Source: Trema orientale
Taxonomy: Eukaryota; Streptophyta; Magnoliopsida; Rosales; Cannabaceae
Assembly (NCBI GenBank): GCA_002914845.1
Contig: JXTC01000055.1
Span: 1,230,836 to 1,294,835 of the forward strand
DNA: 64,000 bases
Reading direction: 5' to 3'
Part shown: one piece after another, positions 25,194 through 36,026 of the stretch
How positions within the stretch are numbered: position 1 is the stretch's first letter
Layout: each line of letters opens with the position of its first letter
Program-made: the position numbers and the translations under genes
Notes under the pieces: model-generated
Told to the model about the DNA's origin: nothing
The model's database searches: none
Seen by the model: only the letters and a program-made list of their open reading frames with translations

Positions 25194-25925
25194 GGTGATG
25201 CTTGGTTCGTGGAATGGAATTAGAATCGTAATGGGAATTGTGATGGAATGGAATAAGAATAGGAATACAGTTACAAACTGTATTCCATTATTTGGTTGAA
25301 AATTGGAGTAATTAGTGGAATAAGAAGGAATGAAATAGAACAAGTGTGGTACTGACTATAATACCCTTTTTCTTAATTTTATATATTTTCAACTATTAAA
25401 ATTTAGTTGATTAAAAAGTTATTATTTCAAATTAAAAAGTTCATTATTTTAAATAATTAATTAGTAATATCGGAATAAAATAACTACAAAAATTTATTTC
25501 CAATTCGCTAATTAATACTATTATAATTAAAAAAATGATAAATTATTTTTAAATGTGTGTGAGTAACTTAATCTTAAAAAAATAACAAAAATATAGTTGC
25601 ATATTGAAAATCTGGAAAATAGTATATTATATGTGTGTAAAATGAGAAATAATGAATATACTACTATTAAAATTCTTAAATGCATGTAAGAAAGTTTAAG
25701 TTTTGTGGGCAAAAAGGAAAATAAAGTCAATTTAATGATGACTTAAGGAATAGAATGGTAATTCCTTAGAAAAAGCAATGGAAATAAAATTATACTAATT
25801 GATGAAAATAAGTTTCCATTGGATTGAGAATTCCAGTTTCACTTTTTAAACCAAAAGGTGGAATGGGCAGTTTAGTAGAATGATCATTCCATTCTAAGAA
25901 CCATTCCACCCAACCAAACACGCTC
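25194..25925. mobile_element. PIF/Harbinger-like element with TTA target duplication
   Basis: Terminal inverted repeats GGTGATGCTTGGTTCGTGGAATGG and, in reverse from the right end, GAGCGTGTTTGGTTGGGTGGAATGG. It is flanked by TTA on both sides (25191-25193 and 25926-25928), the 3-bp target typical of PIF/Harbinger. The 732-bp interior is A/T-rich and has no transposase. The element at 41902-42272 shares its termini. Confidence 0.75.
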
Positions 25926-26250
25926 TTAATGTTTGGCATTTAATGTTATTTTGACTTTTAGTTACAAAAATATCATTTAATAATATTCTAGTGTTTATGT
26001 TTCATTTTCTAATGCTGTCAATTACTTATCCACTTTTCAATACTATTATTTTTTAAATGAAAAAATCAATTAATTACAAAATTATATTATTAATTATAAT
26101 TATTAACTAACTAAAAATTGAATCTAGCATTGTGATTGGGGGAAAAAATTATTGTCAAATTCAGCGTTGTGTCATTTTTCGGTCAACTATAACATTAAGT
26201 CATTAACAATGGTCTAATGATCAATAATTCCCATCGGCTGGAAGCTAAAA

Positions 26251-26931
26251 GGGTGTTTGGCATTGTTCTCTGAGAACAGTTTTTAAAAACAGAGTTAAAG
26301 AAAATAGAAAATTCAGAGAACAACAAAATGTTGTTTTCAAGGTGTTTTCTTAACTTTTTTTTTTTCTAAAAAAAATAAAAATTCTTTTATATGACTTTCA
26401 TATACACATTTTCTTGTAACTTTCCCTCTCATAGTTCTCTCTCATCACTTTCTCTAACTANTAATCACATTATCTCTCCTCATTCTTTATTACTACTTTG
26501 TTTTTTATAACTTTTTTTGTCTTTATTTTTTATCCCCATGTATTCTTATCACTTTCATTTTCTTGTGTGTTTTCATTAGTTTCTTTTTCTTCTATCTTTC
26601 TCAACATTTTTTATTTCCATATTCTCTCTTATCACTTTTTCTCTCATTATTATCTTTCATTATCTTTTCTCTTGTGACTTTCTCTCTCCTCATTCCCTTA
26701 CTTGAATTTATATTTGGTCACTCTCTCTTGACTTTTTCTCTCTAAATATTTTTTTTATAATACAAAGATGATTTTTTATATTCATATAAATTTTTTTTCC
26801 TAAAAAATATTTTTAGAAAATATTTGCCAAACACCCATTGTTTTCTGAAAACATTATAAAACAGTTTTTGTTCTCATTTCTGAAAACACAACTCTAAAAA
26901 CAGAAAACAAAAAACAATGCCAAACAGGCCC
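26251..26931. mobile_element. Harbinger-like MITE (GGGTGTTTGGCATTG termini)
   Basis: The left terminus GGGTGTTTGGCATTGTTCTC and the reversed right terminus GGGCCTGTTTGGCATTGTTTT are inverted copies, followed inside by matching GAAAACAG-rich blocks. The flanks are AAA (left) and TAA (right), close to a 3-bp TWA target. The centre is a CTCTCTTATCACTTTC pyrimidine-rich stretch. One unread base lies at 26461. Confidence 0.65.
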
Positions 26932-27279
26932 TAAGTCCAACTAAAAGTTTAAAGCTCTTGTTGTTTTCCTCTTTTTCTTTCCACTTTCCAATTATGTTTT
27001 CAAAGACTTGGCAGACGTTCACACAGTTTTACACCAACAATTAATGAACTGAGTCTTTATTTATCATCGTTAAGACAATCAATCAAATGTAGACACGATC
27101 ATTGTTCATATTTACAATTCTATCCAGAAGCAGTATCTGTTATATCTGCTAGCAGAACTGACTCTAAGACTTCTAAACTTTGAAACATTTAAGAAGCAGC
27201 ATTAGGTAAGCGGACACTTTCATACTATGCAGAGGGCAGATCACAAAACAAAATCTTAGTACAATCCTCCACCGTCCCC

Positions 27280-29387
27280 TCATTGCCGTTTTTTCCTGAA
27301 CTCTGTAAGAACTGGGTAAATGTTCTCAAAGGCTGTGTAGGTCTCATCCCTCACCTAAAAAAGTATAGAAATTTTAATATTTAAAGATGCTGGTCGGTAA
27401 CAGACGAGAATGACAAAAATCCACAAGAAAACTGGTTAAAATGCGCCTACCTTTGCTCCTGTGAGGACAATTTTTCCTGAGACAAAGATAAGTATCACAA
27501 TTTTTGGATCCTTCATCCGATAAATCAAGCCTGGGAATATTTCTGGTTCATACTGATCATCAGAAGCGAAAGAATTGGACATTAGAATAAGGCAAAAAAG
27601 GGCATAAACACAAAATTTTATGGTTCAGCAATTTCGAATCATTCAAGAATGTCAAAGACAATGAAAGATCCCACAAATCCCATCCCTTCAACATCTCTGC
27701 ATCATCCACAATTCTGAAGAGGAGCCTTGTGGATGACACTTGGAAAACATATCATGAATTTCATATACCAAAGAAAAATGTACAATAATAAATCTGACTA
27801 GGCGTTAGAGAACATAACATTAAAGATATAAACATATGGATGATACTTACACTTGAGAAACCACCGTGCGAACATGCAAGTCCTTCAAGCCTAATGGGAA
27901 AATTAACGTCACACGAGCCTACTATATTCTGGATTTTGAAATTCTACAACAGGAAACAGAAATCATCATGAGATTAACAAAACTATAAACTAATGAGAGA
28001 GAGAGAGAGAGAGAGAGACAATACCGTAAACCTGGCCGGAAACCCAAGTTTCTGGATGATACGAGCATACTGAACCACAAAGATAATAATATAATTAATT
28101 TACCAACAAAAAAAACAAAGACAACAGCATAAGAATAATGGCCTTTAGAAAATAAATTAGATCATAATGCTAGTCTATGTCCAGTCTATTACAGGGCTAT
28201 ATTCTCTAAGTTTTCTTGTGAGACTCCACTGTTAAAATCCACAGCGACCATTTGTCCTTAATGTGCATGATTTATTTTAGTAGTAGACTCAACAAAATGT
28301 TCAAGATTGTTGACCTGCCAACTATAAAACTAGATAGCTAGAAACGGTCTTTACCAAAAAGATAAAAGTACCGGCTCAATTTGGGAAGAAACCAACAATA
28401 CCTTTCTTGCCGCAAGTTTTGATTGTTGTTCACTCTTTGCTCCGGTGCATACCTACACAGCATCACAGAAGTGAGCTTCATATTCGGATGGAAGAAGAGA
28501 AAATGAGTGGAAGAAAAGAAAATAAGGCATAAACATGGCCATGAAAGCAAGAAAGACCACACACAAGGAGAGGAAGGCAAGGGAAAGAGAGAGAGAATGT
28601 CACTCCATAGTAATAGATGCTACATCAATTTATCGTATGAAATATCAACTATGAAGAAAGCGTGTAACTCTTCTGAAACTTACCAACTTGCCAGATGCAA
28701 ATATCAACGCTGTGGTTTTTGGCTCTCTTATTCTCATAATAAGAGCTCCAAAACGCTGCAAGGAAATAAAGAATTAACAAAGTGATCAAATGGAACAAAA
28801 GTATTTTCTTATAGGTGTTGGAAATAGTCCCTGTCATTAACGTAACAATGTCGTGATCAAATGGAAAACATCACATGCCTTAGGATTGTATTCTGCATTT
28901 CTAGCTTGGAGTGCAATGGCCTGAAGATCCAAACTGCAATCCAGATCAACAGAGGAGACAACATTCCTGAAAACACAGAAAAAAAGAACTGATGAAACTA
29001 AACCTATTTCAAGTCGGTCACTTGAATATTCTCAGACCATATTCAGAAATATTCCAAAGAGAAGCGTATTCCCCTCGAAAAGGGCGATAAATCTAATACA
29101 TGATTAGACATTGTCCAAATTGTACAATAATTGGAAAATTTACAATGCAATACAAATTATTCAATTGTACATGGAACTTATCCAAGCAAATACAATATTT
29201 TAACACTTGGAAAAACACAATACAATACAATACAAATTATCCAAGCAATCCATATAACAATAAACATATATAACCTATATTTGTAGGTCAGATATGTAAA
29301 GGAGACCTACTGGAGGGTCGGAACGATCCCCGAAGGATGCTTCTGGAGATCTACGGGTTGGCTCCCTTCCAAGACTTGTCCCGCCAT
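27280..29387 (-). CDS. TBP: TATA-box-binding protein (TBP)
   Basis: General transcription factor that binds the TATA box for RNA polymerases I, II and III. Eight minus-strand exons: 29311-29387, 28879-28966, 28684-28755, 28402-28452, 28025-28069, 27851-27943, 27451-27552, 27280-27354; 200 aa, the exact size of plant TBPs. The short N terminus ends [10 protein letters not shown], followed by the two saddle repeats, with [13 protein letters not shown] and LIFASGK in the first, and [14 protein letters not shown] and [14 protein letters not shown] in the second. The four intercalating Phe positions are kept. It differs from common plant TBPs in places ([23 protein letters not shown]), suggesting a diverged copy. 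The second intron needs a GC donor (CCTAAG/GCATGTGATG). Intron 5 is only 81 nt and contains a (CT)12 run on the sense strand. The promoter contains a copied piece of PUS10. Confidence 0.95.
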
Positions 29388-29777
29388 TGTTACCTAATTA
29401 CGGTCCCCAAGATGTCAGTACTGAGATTGAAAACTCTATTTACACCAACATATATCACAATACAAAATTTATTCTGGTAATTTTCGAATCCATTATTCAG
29501 GCCACAGTCAACAATAAAAGAAGGTAATGCGATTACGATCATCTCGAGGGGACCAACAAATCGCTGGTGTATCTCAAAATATTCATCCAATTTAAACGAC
29601 AAATATCGATACGCATAATGACACCACTAAACCCTAACTCTAACCATTCAAATCGCATCGAGAAAGTGAGAAAAACGAAACCAAGTCAAGAAGCGCTACG
29701 AATTCATAAAACCCTTATATATATTATCTAAACGAAAAAGAAAAGGGAAGAAGGAGGTTTTGGATAGCAAAGCTAAC

Positions 29778-29861
29778 CCTAGTGGAGAGCATATCGTTTA
29801 TGGCGTTAGAAGGTATGTCTCGCAAGATTTCGTGAAGATTGACATTCACGCTTTCGGCCAT
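29778..29861 (-). pseudogene. Copied PUS10 exon 1 upstream of TBP, frame still open
   Basis: This 84-nt segment has exactly the length of PUS10 exon 1. It opens MAESVNVNLHEILRDIP and continues to STR, 28 codons without a stop, against MAVSDNGDLREILREFP in PUS10. The donor site is kept (AGG/GTTAGC against GGG/GTTGGC). It may be a dead exon, a 5' untranslated exon of TBP, or a short upstream reading frame. If it were spliced to the AG at 29394-29395, the frame would run through Val-Thr into the TBP Met; that is inference only. Confidence 0.7.
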
Positions 29862-29886
29862 TGTTGAGAACCCGAGTTCGGACTAG

Positions 29887-29889
<3 letters not shown>

Positions 29890-29929
<40 letters not shown>
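29890..29929. repeat. (GA)n microsatellite
   Basis: About 20 GA units on the plus strand, just upstream of the copied PUS10 exon in the TBP 5' region. GA/CT runs are frequent near plant transcription starts. Confidence 0.95.
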
Positions 29930-29938
<9 letters not shown>

Positions 29939-30110
29939 TTCCGTTACAGAGAGAAGGAGCGTTTCAGTCTTTGGAGTTCAAGAAATTGGGGTGGGAATTG
30001 GATTTAAAGCTTAGGGTATTTATACCCACACTTCACATGGGGATTTAACCAACTTTAATAAGTTTTTTGGCAAGCGAAAAAATAAATAAATAAATAAAAG
30101 GGACTGACTT

Positions 30111-31480
30111 TACGTTTTTAACCCTCCATCGTAAACTTTAGGTTACCCTACTAAACCCGTGTTGTGCTTCAAATCGGATATAATTGGGCAAAAATACCTA
30201 TTTGCCCTCCGATTTTTGTAAAAAATGTCACTATTCAATTGAATTAAGAAAGCATGAAAATTAGTCCATTATCAATTGTCAACAAAAATAACAATTTTAA
30301 GAATAGTAATTACTTCATCATTGTCACTGTCACCATCCTATAAAGATATGATCTTTTTTCAGATAAATAAAAAATTATAATTTTTTTCATTGTGTGAATT
30401 AAGCTTGTTTATATTATCTTATTTACTTGAAAAAGAAGAGGTAAAGAAGGTGAGTCATAGGATTAGAAATGCAAAGAGAATACAATACTATTTTCCAAAG
30501 GTCTCTGTTTTCCATATTTTTCTCAACTGGTTTTGTAAGTTGAATAAGGGTCTTATAGCAAAATAATCGAATTTTAGGCACAATTTAAGTAGATGTTTGT
30601 TTTTCAAATGTTATAACAAAATATCCAGTTTATATATTTATATATCAAGTATAAAATATTATATATCAAGTATAAAAAATTTTATAAGTATATCTATCAA
30701 GTGTAAAAATATATATATTTGGACATTTAGCTATAAAATTTAAAAAATGGACATCTATTTAATCAAATTTAAAAGAGTTAACTGCAAGAAAAGTCTTCGA
30801 AATTTAATGTTTCTACAATTTAAACCTCAAGTTTTGATTTCTGTAAAAAAAAAAAAAAATACCTTCAGATTTTAAATTTCAAATAATGTGTTCCGTAAGT
30901 TCAGATTTTGCTCAATTTATGCTATGAAAAGATGATTTTGCCCTTAATTAAATCTATAATACAACCATAGGATATCATATCCATATTGTAAATAAATCAA
31001 AAACAACTTAAAAAAAAACTGCAACATTTAAAGATAAATTTAGTAATTTAAGAAATAAAATAAAAATCATGAATAAAAAATATCAAAAAGACAAAACAGT
31101 ATTTTCTTCTTTTTTCTTCTTCACGTCACCGCAGCCCAAGCGAAAAGAAAAAAAAGCTCACGAATTCACATTTCTCCCCTAACGGATCTCATTTTTTTAG
31201 GTATTCTTCAGTATTTAAACAATCAAACATTTAGTTTTGAAAGAAAATTAGTCTATGTAAAAGAAACATCATCACAACTGTCCACAAATTATTCCCATAG
31301 ATAGAATCACATAAAAATTTCATTGACAGGAGTAAGAAGGATTAATCAGTTTTGCTCAACAGCTTGGCATCTAACCTCTCCTTGCGCTTACCTCTAAACA
31401 AAAATCTCAAATAAAATAAAAAATCATATCTATTGAAAGGAAATTAATTGTTTCATTGAAACCAACCCATAATCATAAAT
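30111..31480. other. Intergenic AT-rich stretch with MITE remnants
   Basis: It holds a diverged copy (30548-30780) of the inverted-repeat element seen at 7829 and 11516, followed by a segment (30785-30960) resembling the terminal part of the element at 56628-56981. No gene was seen. Confidence 0.45.
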
Positions 31481-31499
31481 TTTTCTTTTGAAACCCAAA

Positions 31500-31700
31500 G
31501 CGCCACAGCCTCCGTCTCAGCCATGGCCTCTAATAAAGGACAAGGCATGGTTGTTGGATGCCCACTGCGACAAGGCGTGGCTTTACCAGAAGAACAGGCA
31601 CCCGGTGGACTTCTGCGCATCACAAGGCATCTTCAATGAGGAGAAGCTCAAGGCTTATTAGAAGAACAGTCACAATGCCAGTGGGCTTCTGACTAAATTT
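31500..31700 (+). pseudogene. Unrecognised gene-like scrap
   Basis: A GC-richer island in AT-rich surroundings. One frame reads an open stretch including DKAWLLDAHCDKAWLYQ and later HPVDFCASQGIFNEEK before a stop; another frame starts MASNKGQGMVVG. The segment contains an internal repeat (AGAAGAACAGGCACCCGGTGGACTTCTG against AGAAGAACAGTCACAATGCCAGTGGGCTTCTG). I do not recognise the parent gene; a processed or captured fragment is possible. Confidence 0.3.
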
Positions 31701-31799
31701 TTGGAAATTTCTCCTTAGTGCGTTCTAATTATAAGAGTGATGAGACTCTTCAAATTCTAACGCTATTTTTTTTTAATCGTTGCTTTCTTCTTCTTCGTT

Positions 31800-31925
31800 T
31801 TTTCTTTTTTTTTTTTTTCTTTTTTTTTTTTTTTTTCATGTTGATACCAAACCACAACGTTTGGAATNTTCTTTTTTTTTTTTTTTTTCTATTTCATGTT
31901 GATACCAAACCACAACGTTTGGAAT
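31800..31925 (+). repeat. Poly-T tracts with a duplicated 32-bp phrase and an unread base
   Basis: TTCATGTTGATACCAAACCA plus CAACGTTTGGAAT occurs at about 31836 and 31893, each copy preceded by a long T run; an N stands at 31867. A misjoined or slipped assembly is as likely as a true tandem duplication. Confidence 0.8.
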
Positions 31926-32219
31926 GTTGCAGTTTTCATTGAAATATATACCAAAAATACACGTATAAAAATCCATATTTTTTGTATAAATTAATGTCCA
32001 TTTATCAATTGAGAGACTTTTAGACTATTTGAACGATTGTGAGTCCATAAAATTGCAGAAAATGAATTTTACGACCATTGACATAAAATCATCATTAAAT
32101 AGTACATTTTCTCGTTGTTATATCCATATATGTACTCGATCGATATCTAATCATAAATACTAATTTTTTTGTTAATTATTATTATCATCAAAACCCATGA
32201 TTTTCTATAAATTAATATT

Positions 32220-32391
32220 GGGGATGGCTACGGTAGGGGCGTCCTTACGTAGGGTCATGCCTTAATTATCGTTGGATGGGAATCTGTGGAGAATAACGGG
32301 AATCTGTGGAGAATCTATTTATATACAGATTCCCATCCAACGGTGAATAGACAGGACCCTACGTAAGGGCGCCCCTACTGTAGACGCGCCC
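32220..32391. mobile_element. Mutator-like MITE, 172 bp, perfect 9-bp target duplication
   Basis: Flanked by ATTAATATT on both sides (32211-32219 and 32392-32400); a 9-bp duplication is the hallmark of Mutator-like elements. Its ends are inverted repeats of about 40 bp: GGGGATGGCTACGGTAGGGG against GGGCGCGTCTACAGTAGGGG in reverse, both continuing CGTCCTTACGTAGGG-like. Almost the whole element can fold on itself. It is non-coding, and the intact target duplication indicates a fairly recent insertion. Confidence 0.9.
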
Positions 32392-32400
32392 ATTAATATT

Positions 32401-33540
32401 AATTTGTTATTTAAGAACTTTTTAATATTATTTATGAGTTTTAACTGAAAAAAAAAAGATTAATGAGCTTATGGAATTGGAGAAAATGAACTTTATCACC
32501 ATTAGTAAGATTTAACAATTAAATTGTACAATACTGTTGGTAATAAGAATTGACTACAAATAATATCATTGTTTAAATTAGCCCTATTAGTATTGGACAT
32601 TCCGTTTGTAATTTTCATTAGTTTATCTAGTGCAATTTGATTAGAGTTAGATTTTAACTCAAAAGGACCTAAATATTACAAAAATAGAGGTTTAAGGAGT
32701 CAAAAACTACAAAATTAAGAATAGAGACTTAAGTGATACATTGTGTAAAAATTGAGGATTCAAATGATACTAAAACTGTTAGATAACGGCTGAACTAGAC
32801 ATAAAAGTTGAAAAATGACTAAAGTGATACGAATGTGAAAGATTAACATAAAAAAAAAACTATAAAAAAAAAAGAAAATTTTTGACCTGATTATTACTTA
32901 GGAGAAAGGTTGAAGATCGCATATGATATAAACTCTTATTCAAAAAATCATTAATGAGTAGTATAATAATTTTTCAGATAAACATTCTTTATCTTTCCTA
33001 CACTCCATTCTTCTCACCAAATAATTTAAAAGAGATTCTTACTCTCCTTTCCCTCCATCACATTCCTCCTCCTTCCTGATCTCTCCATCCCTTCAATTCT
33101 CCCTTCCTCTTGCCAAATACAGTAACATAAATGGAAAATGAAAGAATTAACACGTGTGATGAATCGAAGACAAGAGTACAATCAAAACGATCAAAATTCT
33201 AATGACGTTTAATCATACATGCGTATGAATGGATGGAAATTTAACCATCCCAAAAATCTAATTCAACCTGGAACTAACCGTTATTGCCTTGCCTTTTAGA
33301 AAAATAAATAAATAAAGAAGTAATCGGCTTACTAATCAACCTGGAAATACTTGTCACAAATATAAATAAACGAGGCCCCGCGCCTTGGCGTTTTATTTTT
33401 ACATAATAGTGTTTGGAGATAACAAATTATCCTTGCCATCCATTAAAAAATAAGTTCATTATCCTCGAGTAGAATGTCTGATATGGAAAAAAAAAAAAAA
33501 ATTAGTGGCCCCTAATTAATAAACATTTTCTTTACCCTCA
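32401..33540. other. Region downstream of ECH2 without gene
   Basis: AT-rich with simple-sequence tracts; the ECH2 3' untranslated region and polyadenylation site should lie in its last part. No coding signal was seen. Confidence 0.4.
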
Positions 33541-33543
33541 TTT

Positions 33544-36026
33544 TTACAGAGAAGAAGTTAAACTACGAAGATCAACAAAGCCAGAGAGTACAGTCCGATT
33601 GCGTTCTTTCACCTTAGCTTGATATATAACCCTGCATATATACAAACACAAATTTTCCAATTCCATGTGTTAGTAGTATTCAACTCATGCTCATTGTGTC
33701 ATAAACGACATAATTAACTCTACCTCATGCCTTGAAGCCACATTTCGGTGATCAATGCTTCCCCAGGGTACACATGCAAAAGGAATCGCCCTGATATGCC
33801 CTTGACCAGGTTTGAATCTCCCTTGCAGATGCATTTGATGATTGCCCTAACGGCAAATCCAAGTGTGCATAATCCATGCAGTATCGGGCGCGAAAATCTT
33901 ATGACAACATGATAGCAACAGATTTAGTCAAATGAAAATGGAAAACAAGTCAATGCCACAGAATAAAGCTGTGATACAAAACAAGGTTGGACAAAAACAA
34001 TGGTTTGGAAGTAGAGTTTAGCAATGAAGTACACACCCTGCAACTTTTGCAACCACAGGGTCCGAATGTAGAGGGTTGTAGTCGCCAGATAGCCTATAAA
34101 GCAATGCCTGCAAATAAGGATATAATAATAGGATGAGAAATCTTACAGTATCTCTAGGCAAATAAATCTAGTAACAGAAACTAAAAATGGAGGTCGCAAC
34201 AAGTAGAAAAGTTGGATAATCTCAAGTATATTCTCCCAATAACGAATAAACTGAAATAATCATAGTATCCACATAGAATTTCCTGCAGTTGCAGAGTTCA
34301 AATTATGGACCTCAAGCATGTTGAACACTGTTAAAACAACCCAAAAACAGAACCTCTAGCTTTTAATATTTAATAAGCAAGTTCCAGATATAGTTAAATC
34401 AATGTACATGCCTGAGAAGGTTGGGTAGAATCTTCATAAACAGCAAAAGGTTGATGTTCTGGAATTTTTATTGCTGGAACCTGGTTGGCTGGATAGTTCG
34501 AGTAGGAAAATGGACGAGATGATGTTGAGAAACCACCAGCACCTCGAAGAAAGGCAGTCAGCCTACAATGTATCAATACCCCAAGCTAAGTAATTGCACG
34601 AGAGTTTTGGATCAGTTCAGTAGAAAGAGTGCTTACCGGTTCATGCATAACAATTCACCAGACTCATTGTAACTTTTTGTTTCAATCTCAACAATAGCTG
34701 CTTTACCTGGAAAAGAAAGAAACAAAAAATTAGTTTATCACAGCCATCCTTTAGAAAATGTTTCGAAAAAAATGACACGAATATAAAACAAAAAATAACC
34801 ACTAAACATTTATAGTAATAACAGAAATTTAATGTTTCCGACCAAGTTTCATGTTCTCTCATGTTCTTGATGTGGCTATGCACGTACATGATGTTCGTAC
34901 ACATGGTACTTTGAATTGTCAATAATGTCACTGCCAACAGATATATGTACCTTTGTCATGCAATCCTGCAAGAGCAACCTTATTTTTTATCTGCATTAAG
35001 AATAGATCCAAAGCTACTCAGCGTCGCAGTAAGAAAAGAAGTAGAAGAAGAGAGCGCCAATAATCTAACCACACACTTGGTTAATGGCTACTCAAAAGCG
35101 TCTATGGTACAATAATCACACTCTATCATGAAGTATCCGTGATGGGCTGTGGTGAGAAAGAAGCCTTACACGACCACTTGAAGGCAGGGGCTTGTACAGT
35201 TCTATGTATTGTTGCCCATGTAGCAGAAGACGTGGATCATATCTGGTGCAAATAAAAACCAGAAACTTGGTAATTACCTACTTCACCTTATTCCAAACAC
35301 TGAGTTGAGACCCATGTAGCAAAGAGAGAAACTTAATAATCAAGCTAGTTGGTGTAGAAACTAGATGACTTACTCCAGTCCTTGTACAAGAGAGCTCAAT
35401 GAAATAGACCCAAGCGAAAATAGAGCAGCAAATGTTGGCAATACCTGATTTATTGCATCACAGACCGTCTTAGTTCCAACAATCATTATAACAATAGCTC
35501 AAAAAAACCAATTTTAGGATTTCTAAAGTTAAAAACTCTTCCAAATTAGCAAAACCTGTATAAACTGCTGCCCGTTCTCATGATAAACATATTTAAGCTC
35601 GTCACCATCCACGGCATCCCGAGCACAGGCTCCAATACCTAGGGCATACAGGGTTGCATCTCTGTTTGCCAAAATTGATTATAAAAACAACATAACTATA
35701 ATTTATTATATCCAAAAAAAAAAAAAATAAATAACAAATTTGCATCAACAGGGAAGCGCGATCCCTAGAAAATTAAGCTGGTGAAATTGTAAGATTACCT
35801 CTCAGAATAGGTGTATGTGGTCTGTAAGCCATGCCGCAAGCGCAGGAATTGAGAAAGAAATGGTTAAGAAAATGGAATCGAACCAGAGAAAAGACGAGAG
35901 ACTACGAGTATATAAGAGAGGACTTTTTACGAACATTTTGTAAGCAAATAAAAAAAAATATATTACCTCTGGGAATTTTTGAGAGATAACTAGATCAGGA
36001 TTGAAAGCTCGAGTATCTTCCGCCAT
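33544..36026 (-). CDS. ECH2: Peroxisomal enoyl-CoA hydratase 2 (MaoC-like)
   Basis: Hydrates 2-enoyl-CoA to (R)-3-hydroxyacyl-CoA and serves beta-oxidation of cis-unsaturated fatty acids in peroxisomes. Eleven minus-strand exons: 35967-36026, 35799-35821, 35556-35661, 35374-35444, 35170-35242, 34951-34990, 34637-34706, 34412-34562, 34037-34107, 33724-33897, 33544-33631; 308 aa. It has the double hot-dog layout, with the hydratase-2 motif SGDYNPLHSDP and downstream RPILHGLCTLG. The protein ends in Ser-Ser-Leu, a peroxisomal targeting signal type 1 used by plant ECH2. The eighth intron (after TQPSQ) appears to have a GC donor, CAG/GCATGTAC; the nearby GT would break the frame. The start MAEDTRAFNPDLV fits the family; the longer open frame upstream is not needed. 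Confidence 0.95.

Larger units (their letters stand above)
29490..30110 (-). repeat. Segmental copy of the PUS10 promoter, exon 1 and intron 1 start
   Basis: Colinear with about 19806-20330. Matching blocks: CAATAAAAGAAGGTAATGCG then ATTACGATCATCTCG (29509-29547 against 19829-19867), ACCATTCAAATCGCA (29641 against 19930), GAGGTTTTGGATAG (29756 against 20036), GTCTCGCAAGATTTCG (29816 against 20097) and the promoter core TATTTATACCCACAC (30018 against 20264). Similarity spans the promoter, exon 1 and proximal intron and stops before PUS10 exon 2. It now forms the 5' region of TBP. Confidence 0.85.

Noticed and set aside
29390-29602. 70-aa open frame upstream of TBP
   Set aside because: It overlaps copied PUS10 intron sequence and has no protein-like features.
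31718-31942. Phe-rich open frame
   Set aside because: Translation of poly-T tracts interrupted by an unread base.
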